A DNA stretch of 64,000 nucleotides from Micropterix aruncella (GCA_944548615.1 OX155951.1:23098606-23162605); one strand, 5' to 3'. Numbered from the stretch's first letter, positions 22,478 through 35,463 are shown. Numbers and translations are program-made. Notes: a model not told the origin generated them from the sequence alone.

Positions 22478-23463
22478 TTAAGAAACATTTATTTCCGTTC
22501 TCTCTCTCGATTTATTCAAAACAGTTTTATCTGGAATAGTTTTTTCTGCGAATATGATAGTTTCTTCAATCATTCTGTTTATAATTTCGTTGGTTACAAA
22601 TAACTTCAATGGGATCCTTTGCTGTAGCTGGAGCATGATGTTTACTGGTATCTGCATATTCATGAAATTGTTACCTTTTCTTAAAAATATCACCCCACTC
22701 TGCATTAGCCTGGGAAGGGAACTGGACAGGTACTTGGTTTACTTTTCAGAGTCGGTAAATAATGACAAATCATCATCTGTAGTTGAAGGGTAGTCCGAAG
22801 GCTTATAAGTTATGTCACTCTTACTGATGGATTCATTTACCTCATTCAGCTTAGCAGACTGCTGTGTCACTCTCTGTTAAATTTTCAATGTTCGTTTGTA
22901 GTAGTGGTGTTTGAAAAGTATTTGAAATCATAGGATTGATATTCGAGACAAAAGGATCATGCGGAGATAAGTTTTGTTATCGCCCAGTTGTGAAGACTCG
23001 GTTATCAGGTGATACTTAAATCCACAGGCATACATGAAAAAGACTGCCTCTCTTGTTGATCTATATAGGTGAACGCAGGGTTTAAAAAAGTAGAAGGCCC
23101 TTTTACTGATGTTGCCGTTACTATTTTGCGATGCCGACTCTTGATTAGACTTGAACCCATTTCAGTTTCTCCACAATACTGTGACAAGGGGAGTTCTCTC
23201 ACCATAAAAGATTCATTTATGCTTCTAACTTCTGAATCAAGTGCGTCTATTGAACGGTTGGCAACTGTTGGTATTAAGTCCAAGTTGAGGTCCAAGATCA
23301 TAGGCGTTTGTAATGCTGGTTCAAAATTCAGGTGACATTTGGACGATGGAGCAAACGTATTGACTTGATCGTTGTCGCAATCATTTAAAACAGTAAAGTT
23401 TACCTCTCTTTGGGTTCGGTTAATGTCGGTGTAACAAATACCACCTTCTCCAATTAATCCTGC
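22478..23463 (-). pseudogene. Decayed coding block, possible piggyBac-like N-terminus
   Basis: Several minus-strand pieces in different frames look like former protein. The upstream part (23301-23005) includes MILDLNLDLIPTVANRS and YCGETEMGSSLIKSRHRK. A middle acidic part includes SDITYKPSDYPSTTDDD. The last part (22705-22478) includes PLKLFVTNEIINRMIEET followed by IIFAE. The final piece resembles the 'F.LFVTDE....I..ETN.YA' entry into piggyBac-type transposase domains, and an acidic Ser/Asp-rich leader would fit. No catalytic region follows. Stops and frameshifts separate the pieces. Identity is tentative; a dead host gene remains possible. Confidence 0.35.
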
Positions 23464-23465
23464 AA

Positions 23466-23615
23466 GGCAAGATAAAAGGCCGCCGAAGACCTGGCCGAAG
23501 AAGAACCCACTGGCTGCAAAACCTGATTAAATGGTTCAACTCAAGCCCCACCGAGTTGTTCCGCGCCGCAACATCACGGGCCCAAGTGGCCATAATGGCC
23601 GCCGACCTCCGATAG
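23466..23615 (+). pseudogene. LINE ORF2 C-terminal tip
   Basis: A 49-codon frame reads GKIKGRRRPGRRRTHWLQN, LIKWFNSSPTELFRAAT and SRAQVAIMAADLR before TAG. 'GK..GRR..GRRR..WL.NL..W......ELFR' is the usual last segment of ORF2 in one group of insect LINEs. The frame is intact but nothing upstream belongs to it, so it is a strongly 5'-truncated insertion inside the decayed coding block. It is markedly richer in GC than its surroundings. Confidence 0.55.
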
Positions 23616-24250
23616 GAGATGGCACCTAGAGAGGAAGTCGGTGTACAATTTGGAGTATTGATTAGCAGATCTATTTCACACGACTTTAAAGTTAATTCGC
23701 GGCTGCAATGTAAATAAACTTGTTATTTGTCAATGACACATTTTGAAAAACTTGAATCTTTGTTCCTGTACTAGGGCTGAGGTAAACACTATTTTCATAT
23801 TCAAGACGTAGGACTGTTTTTGGTCCAATCTTGTAATTTCGTTGGTCACTATCTGGTTGAGGTAAACTTCAAGAAGGTCCAGAAGGCTCTTCTTCCAAGT
23901 CCTTGGCCATCACCAAATTGAGTCATACTTTCGACCGAGTGCTTGATCGCTTCATAGTGCTTGCTTCTGTACTCAGATTGACGCAACACACACAGGCTAC
24001 GTACACTGATACACGCGAAACATCGTGAATTTTATGCGCGAAAATGTATCGACAGACGTGCTTGCCTGTGTGCAACCCTACGCTTGCTGGCACATCAACT
24101 GCGTTTGGCTGGTGCGGCGTGGGACGTGAGAGGGCCGCTCGCAGTGGTGAGTTTGGTCCCGTGCCGCACTGCAAGTAATGGTGTTGCTCTGAAGAGCAAC
24201 ACTGGAGATGCGGGCGCACTGAAAACCGCACTGAAGTGCGGGCGAGATCT
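23616..24250 (-). other. Possible further remnant and GC-rich segment
   Basis: On the minus strand a frame near 23870-23700 reads YKIGPKTVLRLEYENSVYL and TGTKIQVFQNVSLTNN, which looks like former coding sequence and may belong with the block to the left. From 24050 to 24245 the DNA is GC-rich. It holds two perfect palindromes with the same GA loop: GTGTTGCTCT-GA-AGAGCAACAC (24181-24202) and CCGCACT-GA-AGTGCGG (24226-24241). No product is recognised. Confidence 0.35.
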
Positions 24251-24452
24251 TTAGAACCTCGTGTACTTTTTAAAGTTTAAATGTTTACATATGACGAGAC
24301 ATTCCTAAATATATATTTATCTCTTTTATACGTAGCTCCTAATCATATAAACCGACTGCCGCACCTGAGGAAGACAGCGTATTTTCGGCCCCGTACCAGA
24401 AAAAAGTTGTGCGCGGGGTCTGATAGACCTAGCGCCGCAGTGAATACTGCGT

Positions 24453-24492
24453 AAGTGTTAAAATTAATTGTGTTAAGTGTTAAAATTAATTG
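24453..24492. repeat. 18-bp perfect direct repeat
   Basis: AAGTGTTAAAATTAATTG occurs at 24453-24470 and again at 24475-24492, separated by TGTT. It is a local tandem duplication of 22 bp. Confidence 0.85.
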
Positions 24493-24559
24493 ATGATGTT
24501 TGCTCTTAGGCCAGGAAATAAAGAGGTTTTCCCTACCGCTAGGATCCACCTTAGCGCAA

Positions 24560-27279
24560 GTTGATATCTGGTGAGGTGGTAAATAATTATTATGTCAAAT
24601 ACCTGAATCTGCTTTACGAGCTAGGCATACAAAAATATATTATGATAAGTAGGATAAGGAATTTTTGTACTTTCTAAATGGTAATTTTGGATCAATAAAT
24701 TAAATAGAAATATATTTTCAGATCTATTTTGACAAAAAGCTAATAACTGCAGTATACAAACAAGACCTAGGTGAATTAAGAGTGATTTTCAACAGTGCTA
24801 CGTGCTTTCGTATAAGGGATTGATGAGCCACGCGGTGCAAGCAACGCGGCGAAGGCAAGAGTCGGACAGTTTGCGGTATAAAGATTGATGACGGGGCTTA
24901 ACACTGATGCTAGTGGACGGAGTAAGCAAAAAGGAGGCATATGACGTGAAGCAATTACCAATCTTCTTAAAGCTCCAGACCGATTAAGCCTTTTCGGATA
25001 TTGCCCATCAGAGCGCCCTTACCGCATTATTATATCGGATTAAAAGTGGACATGGGCTGGCATGCCTGTGTATCTTGGAATTATGGCGATGGATAAGATG
25101 TCAATTTCACCCTTTTTCATTGTAAATGGCAATTAAATAATTAATATATTTGATAACAATTTGAAAAAGCTTATTAAATACTCATTTTTTTTTAATTGGC
25201 GCCTTAGACGTCTGACCAGATATTAAACCAAAACACTTTCTCATAATATTTTATTTCCTTAAGCTACAAAGTCATTTTTAGAGTAAACACGCTTAGATTT
25301 GTGAAATAACATGTTTTGTCAACATTTACATTCACTCCTCTAATAATTATGAGAAAAAAAAATACTGTACATATAGGAATTAGACTATATAATTAAAATA
25401 GAATTCGACGTGGCCGTTTTACAAGCTAAACATAAAATGTATTTTTGTTCTCATATAGAAAAGTGAAACAAGATTTTTTAAAAACTGGGATAAAAACTGC
25501 CAATAAAGGATCTAAAATGAGCGCCACTGCGTTTTGGAGACGAAAAGTGGATACTAAATTTAGGAAGAAAAACTATACTACAAATAATGAAATATTAAGA
25601 GTAGGTTACCAAAACTAATTACTACCCGATTTGCCAGGCGGTAGGTTTCCATAAATAAAACACAAAAATAGTAGAGTTAATCCTTGTAATTTGCCATGCT
25701 ATCCTCCTCGTCAATCCAAGAGCAAGAAGGACATACGAAAAACTGCGTCTCGAAAATCCGCAATTAGGTATATAAAAAAATATTGTTGAAGGTTAGTCCT
25801 AAAATACAGCTGAGTTTGCGGTTACGCCGTTTTTAACCCGCCCTTAGACTCGCGAGAAACCCGGAGTTTGGCTGAAACTATCGGCTATAACATAGCCCCT
25901 GAAACCATATTATTTTACTGCAATATAAACATTACTGCAGGCTAGGCGGATTTCCTAAAACTTTTGTGCGGCTGGCGCGTGAAAGCAATGCCTGCTTCCC
26001 CCCCAAGCTATCATGCCAACAGGATCTCGTTTGCTATAAATTAAACATATAGTATGGCTATGCTAGCTGGCTAGCAAAGAAAGTATATAATATTTTTTTC
26101 ATTGACTGAGGATACACATTGATAAACTGATACTATAAAAAGTTGAAATATTAACAAAACGCAATAATAGCAGAGAGCTGACATATTTGGCTATCAAACC
26201 AATACGATCAGCGTGATTACAAATTTGCTAGATAACTCCAGGAATGCAACCAACCTATTATTTTATTATTATCTCATACATTTAGATGTAACTTAGAATC
26301 ACAGAATATGTTGTTGTCCCATTTCTAAATATGTAAATTGTACTCATCTATGTCAGTAAGAGAATAGTGTAATCTTAGAATAATTACTCGTCATTTTTTA
26401 TTCAAAATGTCACAGCATCTGACATCGTTTATCGTGGTGTAACTCTAAATATCATTTTTTCACTCCTAACCATTGATCCTAGTTGACTTTTAGAAAGATA
26501 ATTTTAAAAATCTGTGGCGGTTTTTTTCGTGAAACTGTCGATAATGCCTTGCGGCGCGGCACATAAATAATAAATGGTGCGGAATCGTCCCTTTTTTTCC
26601 ATATTTTCTGAGCGCTTAAAGTTGCGTGGGCGTCCTCTCTTAGCAACCTTAGCAAAGCCTACATAAGTGCTCAAGTAATTATTAAATATATTGAATATAC
26701 TACAGTCCCACGTAAGAAATATGACATCATCATTAGCATCAGCGTTTATTTACGAGATAAATTAATTTTGATTCGATTTGAAGTTTAGTTTACCTGTACC
26801 TTATTTTATAATTGGGAACCCACAACAATATTTTGCAAAAAATATACTAGCGCCAGCCCGACCCGACGGCTCGCGAGAATCGTCTGGTTCATTAAATTTA
26901 CCTAAAAAACTGATTTGCTAATAATTTAATTTCTCCACGTTTTACAAAATTTAGAAGCAGAAAACGAAAAAAATCGCTATGTCCGTCTTTCCGCCTGTAT
27001 GTCTGTATTTCTGTCTGGTCCATCGTTATATAAAGAATTTTTTGTCCGGTGTCGTATGTTGATTTAAAGTAATTTACGAAGTTTCCACCGTGTCCATTAA
27101 TAATAATGACGAGCCGCGCCGTCTTTTATCATGCGAGTGGGCACCGAAAAGTCGTCATTAAGGCCTTTTTATAGGACCAAAACTGCTTTAGATTATTCGC
27201 TAAGCTATGTAGCTTCACATAATGATATATAAGACTAGAAGCATGTTATTTTCGTAGATTTTTGGCGCGGCTACATTAG
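24560..27279. other. Intergenic DNA, nothing recognised
   Basis: No gene found. A segment at 26925-27050 (CTCCACGTTTTACAAAA, GAAGCAGAAAACGAAAAAA, then TCTGT-rich sequence) resembles 63862-63960 and may be a short repeat. A 61-codon minus-strand frame at 24776-24961 is more GC-rich than its flanks but has no known motif. Confidence 0.4.
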
Positions 27280-27410
27280 GCTTCTTGTTCTTCTTTGGGT
27301 GCCTCTCCAACTAGTGAAGGTTGGCAGTCAGCTCTCCATACTTCTTTATCCATATGAAGCTGAGTACAAGGGAAAATTATGCAGTGGTTTTCCATTGCCT
27401 TCTGCACAGA
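27280..27410. repeat. Probable dispersed repeat segment
   Basis: The sequence TGGGTGCCTCTCCAACTAG, GTTGGCAGTCAGCTCTCC and GCAGTGGTTTTCCATTGCC is of a type I associate with insect interspersed repeats. There is no second copy in this window, so the call rests on memory alone. Confidence 0.3.
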
Positions 27411-27555
27411 AACCAACGAAAAAAAACGATGTTAAAAAAAAACCAACGTATGAAACCAATCATATCCCATGATAGGCTTAAGAGGCTGTAAATATAGAAT
27501 GCATTGTTCGATAACGAAAAGAACGTTAATCTGTTTTATTCATCGATGGGAAGAG

Positions 27556-27608
27556 CCGTTTGTATAGCTCCATACCCGAAATGGAACGGGGAGCTGCTAT
27601 ACAAACGG
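27556..27608. repeat. Inverted repeat (hairpin)
   Basis: CCGTTTGTATAGCTCC at 27556-27571 faces GGAGCTGCTATACAAACGG at 27590-27608, with a loop of 18 nt. The right arm has a 3-nt bulge. It may be the core of a small palindromic element. Confidence 0.75.
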
Positions 27609-28640
27609 ATGATTGAGAAATCGCATTTTTATCTGTAAGTTCGCCAAATTTATATTAGCTATCCCAATCAATACGACAGGCAAATTACCCAAAGAATTTT
27701 TGAAATAATACTACGCGTTCTTGAGTTACATAACTAAGGCCCGGTTGACTCAAGTGGCCTTAACTTTTAAATGAATGGTCCGATTTGGAATTTTATTTTG
27801 CCAATTAATGTTTTCCATCGTTTGGGTGAGCTGATTAAAGCTGCCATATTCAAACCGATCCCAACTTAGCGCGTTTCGAAAAGTAATTGTACGTTTCATC
27901 GTACTACTAGTTTATATATGCTTTCCATTTTTCATCGAATCAGTCTTTCGATAAATTCTAATCAAGTTCATACTTAAGGACTTTAAAGTCCGGCTACCGC
28001 CTAAAACGATATAAGTGCATCTGGATTAATGATGATTATGACGGTGATTCTTATTTATAGTGAAATATATACGACATCTTAGGTAACCGACACGAAATTG
28101 TGAAACAAGCGCCATAACAGCGTAAAACAACACTGCTTAATTTCACCTCCAAATAAACACCACTAATTCGGCGACATCCCAGAAGCGGATCATAAATTAA
28201 ACAGACCCCGGGGTTAATAACACGGCGTATCAAACCCTAGATCAGCGCAGATTAGATTCCAAGGCTGTAAAACAAACAGCGCGACGAATGGTGCAATCTC
28301 AACCCCTTGCCACTTCGCTCATGCCCTCCCCTCCTTCTGATTGCGACTTAGACGACCCGCGAAAAGCAGAGATGAAATAATTTTGTATTCAAATTTATAG
28401 GATCGTCGCCTTTCTGTTTACTTTACCCGACTGAATATGTTACGAATATTGATAGGTTCGACCTCGTTTAGTAGCGCTGTATCAACTCCGCCGGAAAATA
28501 TCATACGTTTTAGGATATCTGTTGTGGGAAATTTTACGTGGAAGTATAATAACCTAAAATAGGCAAGAATAAGCGTGATGATCGAGTGGAAACATTACGA
28601 ACGATGCTGCCGCTCATACGTTTAGTTATGACAGCTTTTA
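27609..28640. other. Intergenic DNA, nothing recognised
   Basis: No gene or repeat partner identified. The 60-codon minus-strand frame at 28051-28233 has no motif. Confidence 0.4.
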
Positions 28641-28990
28641 TACAGGATGATATTTTAATACGTGACATCTTTGAAGTGGGTGAATATAAGCAAATTTTGA
28701 ATTAAAAAAATAAAAACAAAAAAAAAAAAATTTTTTTAATTTAATATTTTGAAAAATAGTCTAAAAGGAGTTGAGCGCGTTGCGCCATCTGGCGGTAAGT
28801 AAGATATCGCGAATATTGTTTATTCGCGATATTTTACCTAATGCTAGATGGCGCTGTACGCCGACATCGAGTGCCTAAGTGACATCGATTTTTTTTAATA
28901 AGTGTTTTTTTATAAGTGACACATGAAGTGGATGAATCTATGCAAGCAAGCAAATATGCATTTTCAATTTTTTAAAAAATAAAAATATAA
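28641..28990. mobile_element. Foldback MITE, family P, copy 2 (rearranged)
   Basis: The left end TACAGGATGATATTTTAATA follows a TA dinucleotide. GTGACATCTTTGAAGTGGG and the inner palindrome AAGATATCGCGAATATTG/ATTCGCGATATTTTACC with GAGCGCGTTGCGCCATCTGG match the family. In place of the inverted right end, a second left-end-like block (AGTGACACATGAAGTGGATG) appears in direct orientation at about 28914, so this copy is chimeric or a partial tandem. Confidence 0.6.
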
Positions 28991-30619
28991 CAAACAAAAA
29001 CAAGATACATATATTTTTTTATTCTTTTTTTTTTTACTGCTGTTTCAGGATTTTACTTCGTTAAATTTAAAACAATCGAAGTTTCGCCGTTGTCTAGGGT
29101 AGATTAAAGCGCTGTCTGTCTAATATTGCTACTGTTACCGCGTAGATTGTAGCGGTGAGGGGGGGGGGGGGGGGGATCCTGCGATGGCGGCGAAATTCCG
29201 GTCAACCGGCCAAAGTTTGACCCTGATCAGCGAGTAAGAGGGATTAATGCCAGAAGGGCGGTGGTGAAGGGAGAACCTATGATAACGATGAATTTATAAA
29301 TTTAACTGATGGCGTATTGTATTGAAAAATGTTACTAATGTTGATTAATTCTAAATTTATTTATACGGCAGATGGGAATTATTAAATGCATTATGAACAC
29401 TGTGAACACGAAAATAAGCTAAGCCCGCCATCTTGCAAACGCAAATCCAAATTTATCTGTCATTAATTTATGCGCTTTGATCATTGAATATTAAATTGGG
29501 CAGTTAATTAAATAGGCAGATCATATTAAATAGGCTGCCGTATGTTAGGATATCATTGCAGAGCATTACCCAAATTTGTATTGATCGTTCTCTTAGGTAC
29601 TCCTAGCGCCTTGCGCATTTAATTCTCTTTTATTTTCCATTGGTTCTGTTTAGTTTTGCGTTGCGTTTCGTTGAGCCAAGGTATGGAGTCGAGCGTAGGA
29701 GTCGTGGCACTCGCTGTAGCAGGGATGAACAATTTCGATTAGGTATATGGACGCCGATTTAAAATAGTAGAACGAAAGTGCTATCCTTTATTCGATCTTT
29801 TTTTGGTAATTGTTCAGACGGTACAAGTAACTTTAAGTTACAGGGTGTGTGAGAGAGACCATAGTGTATCTTGTTCATTGCGCTTGCACCTTCCCAAATA
29901 CCACGGTCCGCTACTGCACACTAAGTAGGTATACTACAAATTCATCGTCTGAGATGAGAGTGTACCCACGAAAAAAAAATAACATAAAAAAAATACCAAC
30001 TATACTAACAAAAAAATATAACTAAATAATATGTACATTTTTAATTTTGTCCTATTGAAATTACGATAATTATTTATGACTTTTCTTTTTTCTCCTATTG
30101 CTGCTGGCCTTATTTCAAGTTCGGTGAACATAGGTATTCATACACATAGCTTCATGTCTTATTATACACATAGCTCCATGGCATTATTATCATATGACCA
30201 AATTGTAATTATATATAAAATAAGTATTCTAACGTTAAGATACTATTTTCCCAATCGGAATTTTAATGAAATTGTCGTTTATACAGAAAACATATATTCT
30301 AAAAAAAAAAAAAAAGTAGGCTATAGAAGAGTAGTTAGGTGATTAATAATAGTCTCTGTGATGAAGAAACCATTATATTATATATAGAGTAAAAGGAGAA
30401 CATCAAAATTTGGTAAAAGTATAGGTACCTATATAAATTTTGGTGAAAAAAATAAATAGGTCAGACAATGGTCAAAAATAAGCAGATCATCATCCAACCG
30501 TGTTAGCGAACTGACGTATTATTATAAGCTGCATCTTTTTTAAGATTCAAAAAGTGATAAAGTGTGCGAATCTATCTTAACTTGATACCTACCTATAGCA
30601 AATTCTTCAGTGAGTAAAG
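28991..30619. other. Intergenic DNA with a poly-G tract
   Basis: No gene recognised. A run of 18 G at 29159-29176 (after GTGAG) stands out; shorter G or C runs occur near 20160, 57530 and 58290. An 88-codon frame at 30076-30342 is low in complexity. Confidence 0.45.
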
Positions 30620-31104
30620 TAGCAAATGTGAAAATCTCGAACACCAAACCGTACGTAGAAAAAATACATTTTAATTAAATAGTGGTCACCTACAATCGAG
30701 CGTAAAACCACCAACAGATACAATCGTACAACAACAATACCATCACTGTATATATGTAATTATTATTACTGCAGCGACCAGTCGGACAATAGCCCCGTCA
30801 TTTCGTCGCCGAGCTGCAATTTGCCTATCGTGAGTGCCTGGGATCGATACTCGGTCCGGCTAAAACATTTTTAATTAAAATAGATACGCGAGCGCCATCT
30901 ATCGGTGTTTAACTATACGCATGAGGCAGGAGAATTAAATTGCCATATCAAGAAATAAAAATAATAATAATAATAATAATCTAATAAAATCGGCCTACTG
31001 CGGCATCTCGTGGAAATTCCAAAAACTATCAATCGCAGGACTAATTCAGCACCATCTAGGATTGACTAGTTGAATTACGAAAAAAATAACCGCCAGTAGT
31101 GGCA
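30620..31104 (+). mobile_element. Probable 5' UTR of LINE L-C
   Basis: This is the segment upstream of the LINE ORF1 start. It is less AT-rich than its left flank, contains GCGCCATCTATCGGTG, and an (AAT)n run at 30958-30985. The left boundary is an estimate because no target duplication could be confirmed. Confidence 0.4.
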
Positions 31105-32437
31105 ATGGCACCGTCATTCGCCTCCGTAATTTGTAAAAAATGTGTAAAGTGTACGGAGTGCAAAAAGACGTTCCACATGACTTGCACTTCAAACAGAAAG
31201 ATCGGCAAGACTACTTTAAAAACCTGGAAATGTGATGTTTACTTGGAGGACAAAGCACCGAAAACAGCACATACCCCTCTTTCTATCAGTGCTATGAGTG
31301 CCTGCAGCAGCAATCCTAACATCTCTCTCCATTCTCCGTTAATTAATCTCGCATACGATATCGAGATCAACACGCTAGCTGACCAGTTCACTCATGTCGG
31401 AGACTACTTTCAGCAACAAACAGGCCGAAACCGCAGCTGAAAAGCATGCTGAAATTGCCGCTCAAAATTGCGCTATCTTAGAAGCCATTACCATCATTTC
31501 AAATAAATACGATGAAATAAACCAACGGATAGCAGACATCGACAATAAGTTTAAGGTAGTGAAAAGGCTGGAGAACTCTAACATCAACCTGTCAAAGCGG
31601 GTGTCTTTCCTGGAGGAAAAGATCGATCTTATTGAAGCTCACAAAATCGCAACGGATGTAGAAATACGTGGTGTGCCTGAACATCCTCGGGAAAATCTGT
31701 CGCAATATATATTGGACATAGCGAAGACCATAGACTTCAATGGGGACGTTAAACAAATTATATCAATGGAGAGGAAACACAACGCAACCGCTGCAAGAGG
31801 GAATCCGAAATCTATAATTATAAAATTTGCAACCCAGAGCCAAAGGGATAATTTCTTAACCTCTACAAAGGCTTTCGACAAAAAAAGCAAAAATAATAAC
31901 GAAAAACTTAACTCTAGCCATATTAACTTGCTATGCGATAAGCAACCAATATTTATTTCCGAACACCTGACGCAGCGAGCAAAGTACATATATATGATCG
32001 CCAGGAAATTTGCGAAAGAGAAGCACTTTGCTTTTTGCTGGTTTAAAAACGGAAAAATATTTCTCAAAAACAAGAAAACGCTAAAACTTTTCAAATCAAA
32101 AATGAATCGACCTTGGATACTATGTCTTAAGTCTTCGGTAGAACGCTTTGCTATAAATTCCCTTGAACAAAAAACGGCTTTCATTAAAATCTTTCAATTC
32201 GTTCTTGAAGTAGCTTCAGTATGTATGAAATTATTATTAATAATATATAATTTATTAACTATTTATATAACAAATAACTCTCACTATTTTATACTAAAAT
32301 ATCTAACAATTATTTTGGAAAATGTGTTTATCTGGTATGCATTTTCACTTATGAGTATTGCACATGAACGCTGTAAATTGCACTTTTTGCAATGCATCGA
32401 GAACCTATTCCCCCGGTATTGTCTTCAATATGACTGA
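31105..32437 (+). pseudogene. LINE L-C ORF1 (PHD-like, coiled-coil nucleic-acid-binding protein)
   Basis: ORF1 proteins of CR1-type LINEs bind element RNA. The ATG at 31105 opens a frame with a PHD/zinc-finger-like motif (CKKC, CTECKKTFHMTC, WKCD) that ends at 31440. A second frame (31394-32437) continues the protein: Ala/Glu-rich stretch, coiled coil (RIADIDNKF...LSKRVSFLEEKIDLIEA), then the RRM-like core DVEIRGVPEHPRENLSQ, DVKQIISMERKH, and C-terminal QRAKYIYMIARKFAKEKH. The two pieces overlap and need a frameshift near 31400-31440. After about 32130 the frame leaves recognisable ORF1 and reads AT-rich sequence. The order of domains is typical; the frameshift makes it non-functional. Confidence 0.7.
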
Positions 32438-32546
32438 TATATGCGATTCAATTAATCGTTTTTCTCGGTTTAATTGCATTGAGTTTGATTGCCCAAATCA
32501 ATGTAAACAACATTTAAACTAACAAAAGTCTCTGAATATTTTATCT

Positions 32547-35409
32547 ATGAATATCCGTAGTATTACCTAACAGAAACTATGCTGATCTCCTAATTGTTAT
32601 AGACCAGTTCGATAATTCGTTGGATGTCCTAATACTAACAGAATGCTGGATCAACGATTTGCGTGTGCCAAAGACTATAGATGGGTTTGTATGTTACAAC
32701 ACGAACCTAGTACAGCGACAAACCGACGGTGGAGTCGTATATGTTAAAACTGAATTACGGGTAGTAGTCACAGAAAATAATATCGATGACGCAAATTGCC
32801 TTCATGTTCTGTTAGAAAACGATATTAATATTTTAGCCAATATAGATCCCCTAGTAAACCAAACATTACGGTTTTTTTGTAATCTTTAGATAAATTATTA
32901 CAGAAATATAGCAGAGCTTTAAATGTTGTAATTGTCGGGGATCTCAATATTAATATACTAAGTGAAAACGACAAACAAACAGACGATTATTTAAATTTAT
33001 TGGCTCATTATGGCCTAGGTATAGCAATTGACAAGCCCACGAGAGTTGACGGAGATCGTCAAAGTTGCTTAGACCACTTCATGGTTAAATCTAAGTATGA
33101 GATGAGACCATTGGTACTTCAGTGTTCTATTACAGATCACTATGCCACCGGGATCTGTATATCAAAACAAATTAGAAAAAAACCGCCCAGATATATTACA
33201 AAACGTATTACAGATAAGAATATGTTCCTAGAAAATATAAAATCAATTGATTGGGAACTAATAATCCATGAATCTGATCCAAATAAGGCAACTCGCAATT
33301 TCTTGGGTCTAATTACTGAAGGAATAAAATGCGCAACGACTGAGAAGGTCATTAAAATAAGCAGATCCCAAATAAAAATTAAACCATGGATCACAGACGG
33401 TCTTGTTTCATGTATTAAGAAACGTGACAGACTTCATAGGAAAACCAGAGAAAGTCCAAATGATATTCAGTTGCAAAATCATTATAAAAGCTATCGTAAT
33501 ATATGCAAAAAAAATAATCGAGAAAACGAAAACAAATTACTGTAAAGAAGTTATTAAAGAAGTAAATGGCGATCAAAAAAAACTTGGAGTATTATAAAAG
33601 AAATTGCATATGGTAAAACTCAGCGTCATAAAATAACATCTATCAATATTAAAGGGGACATAAAATACATAGAGGAACATCCTGCAGAAATTCTCAATTA
33701 CACAAACGACTTTTTTAGTAACATTGGACAATACCTGGCCGTAAATATATTGTAAAACCTTAAAACAACCGAGTCCGCTCTAGCTGATAACTTTAATGTA
33801 CGAGCCAATAGCCAAACTTCATTTAATTTTGAATTCACTCCAGTCGATATCAAAGAAATCTGTCAAATATTAAGTGACCTCAAGGACGATTCGGCTCCGG
33901 GTCAAGATGGAATTCAAGTGGCCATGCTTAAAACGGTGCCTAGCTTTATTTCTGTCCCTCTTACGCACATCATAAACAGGAGCTTCGAAAGCGGAATTTT
34001 CCCGGAGTGTTTAAAATATGCCAGAGTTACCCCAATATTTAAATCTGGGGACGAGGAAGACATTAGTAATTATCGCCCGATCTCCCTGTTGAGTGTAGTA
34101 TCAAAAGTGATCGAGAAAGTGGCCAAATCTAGGCGTATGCACCACCTAGAATCTGCGAACTTACTATCAAACAATCAATATGGCTTTAGACAAGGTCGGG
34201 GAGCAAACGAGGCCATAAGTTCGGTTACAGAATTTATTGCCAAAAAACTTGACGAAAAGAAAAAAGTACTTGGTATTTTCCTCGACCTGTCTTAAGCCTT
34301 TGATACTATCTCTCAAACAATCCTAATAAGAAAGCTTCACCTTTTTGGTATTTCTGGTAAAGCTAATGAGTGGCTCGAAAGTTTTTTTACAAACAGGTCA
34401 CAGATCACTGTGATAGGGGATCAGGAAAGTAATAAACATAATGTTTTATATGGGGTGCCGCAGGGCAGCGTATTGGGTCCTTTACTCTTTCTGATGTATG
34501 TCAATGATTTATGTGATATGTGACATAATCTCATTTGCAGATGACACCGCTGACATAATTGAGGCAGATACTTGGGATGAAGCGTTTACAGGCGCGCAAT
34601 GCTCCCTGAACAGTATTAAAACATGGCTTGATCGATATATATTGACACTCAATATCTCGAAAACGAAGTACCTAGCATTTTCACTCAGAACTAACCTAAC
34701 CTCCAACGTATTACCCTTAAAAATTCACAAATTTAATTGCAATGTATCTTCAACTCAGAATAATTGCAAATGTGAGCATATAAACATTGAAAAAAAATAG
34801 ACATTTAGGCATAGAAATCGATTCCAAACTTAATTGGGAATGCCAAATAAAATCGCTTACGGCGCGAACGAGGAAATTACTGTACGTGTTCCGAGAACTT
34901 AGGAATGTACTGAGTAAAGAAACACTGCGAATGGTGTATATGGCTCTTGGTCAAAGTATATAGGTGCATGGAATTATAGCGTGGGGCTCATGTACAAAAA
35001 CAACAATGGACCGACTATTAAAAGCACAAATTTACTAATAAGAGTCATAAACAAAAAGCCTCCTCGGTACAGTTCAAATCAGCTCTTTGCGGAGTTTAGG
35101 GTTTTGGATATCTGCCAGCTATTTATTAAGCAGTGCCTTGTAAGCTTTCACAAAACTAAATAGTACAGAGCAAGAAGTCAACAAATCTACTTAACGAGAA
35201 ATGCTGAAAAGGAATTTTTCACAATTCCAAAAGTAAAAAGCACATTTTCCCGAAGACAATGTTTTTTTATCGCCCCGAAAGTTTACAACTCAGTATGTGA
35301 AACCACAAAAAACGTGAAAAATGATGTAACTTTTAGAGGTAAAGTAAAAAACTGGCTTCTAGATATTGGGCGTTCAAAAACTAAAGATCTTATTAATACT
35401 GTAGGGTGA
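32547..35409 (+). pseudogene. LINE L-C ORF2 (endonuclease-reverse transcriptase), multiply broken
   Basis: The start MNIRSIT at 32547 is the usual beginning of an apurinic-type endonuclease domain, but a stop follows at once. Endonuclease pieces follow: DVLILTECWINDL (32620-32889) and KPTRVDGDRQSCLDHFMVK (33000-33545). The RT part includes YARVTPIFKSGDEEDISNYR and NNQYGFRQGRG (33918-34295). Motif A is FLDLS-stop-AFDT, so a Lys codon has become TAA. Motif B is GVPQGSVLGPLLFLMYVND. After a shift near 34510, motif C is FADDT. The C-terminus ends KVKNWLLDIGRSKTKDLIN before TGA at 35409. The element is CR1/Jockey-like. Five or more disruptions show it is dead. Confidence 0.8.
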
Positions 35410-35463
35410 ATATTAAAAAAATGTGTATTTGTAAAATTGTGCAATATTACATATCATTTTCTT

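Noticed and set aside
31639..32184. 181-codon minus-strand frame
   Set aside because: It is the antisense of LINE ORF1, which has recognisable domains on the plus strand.
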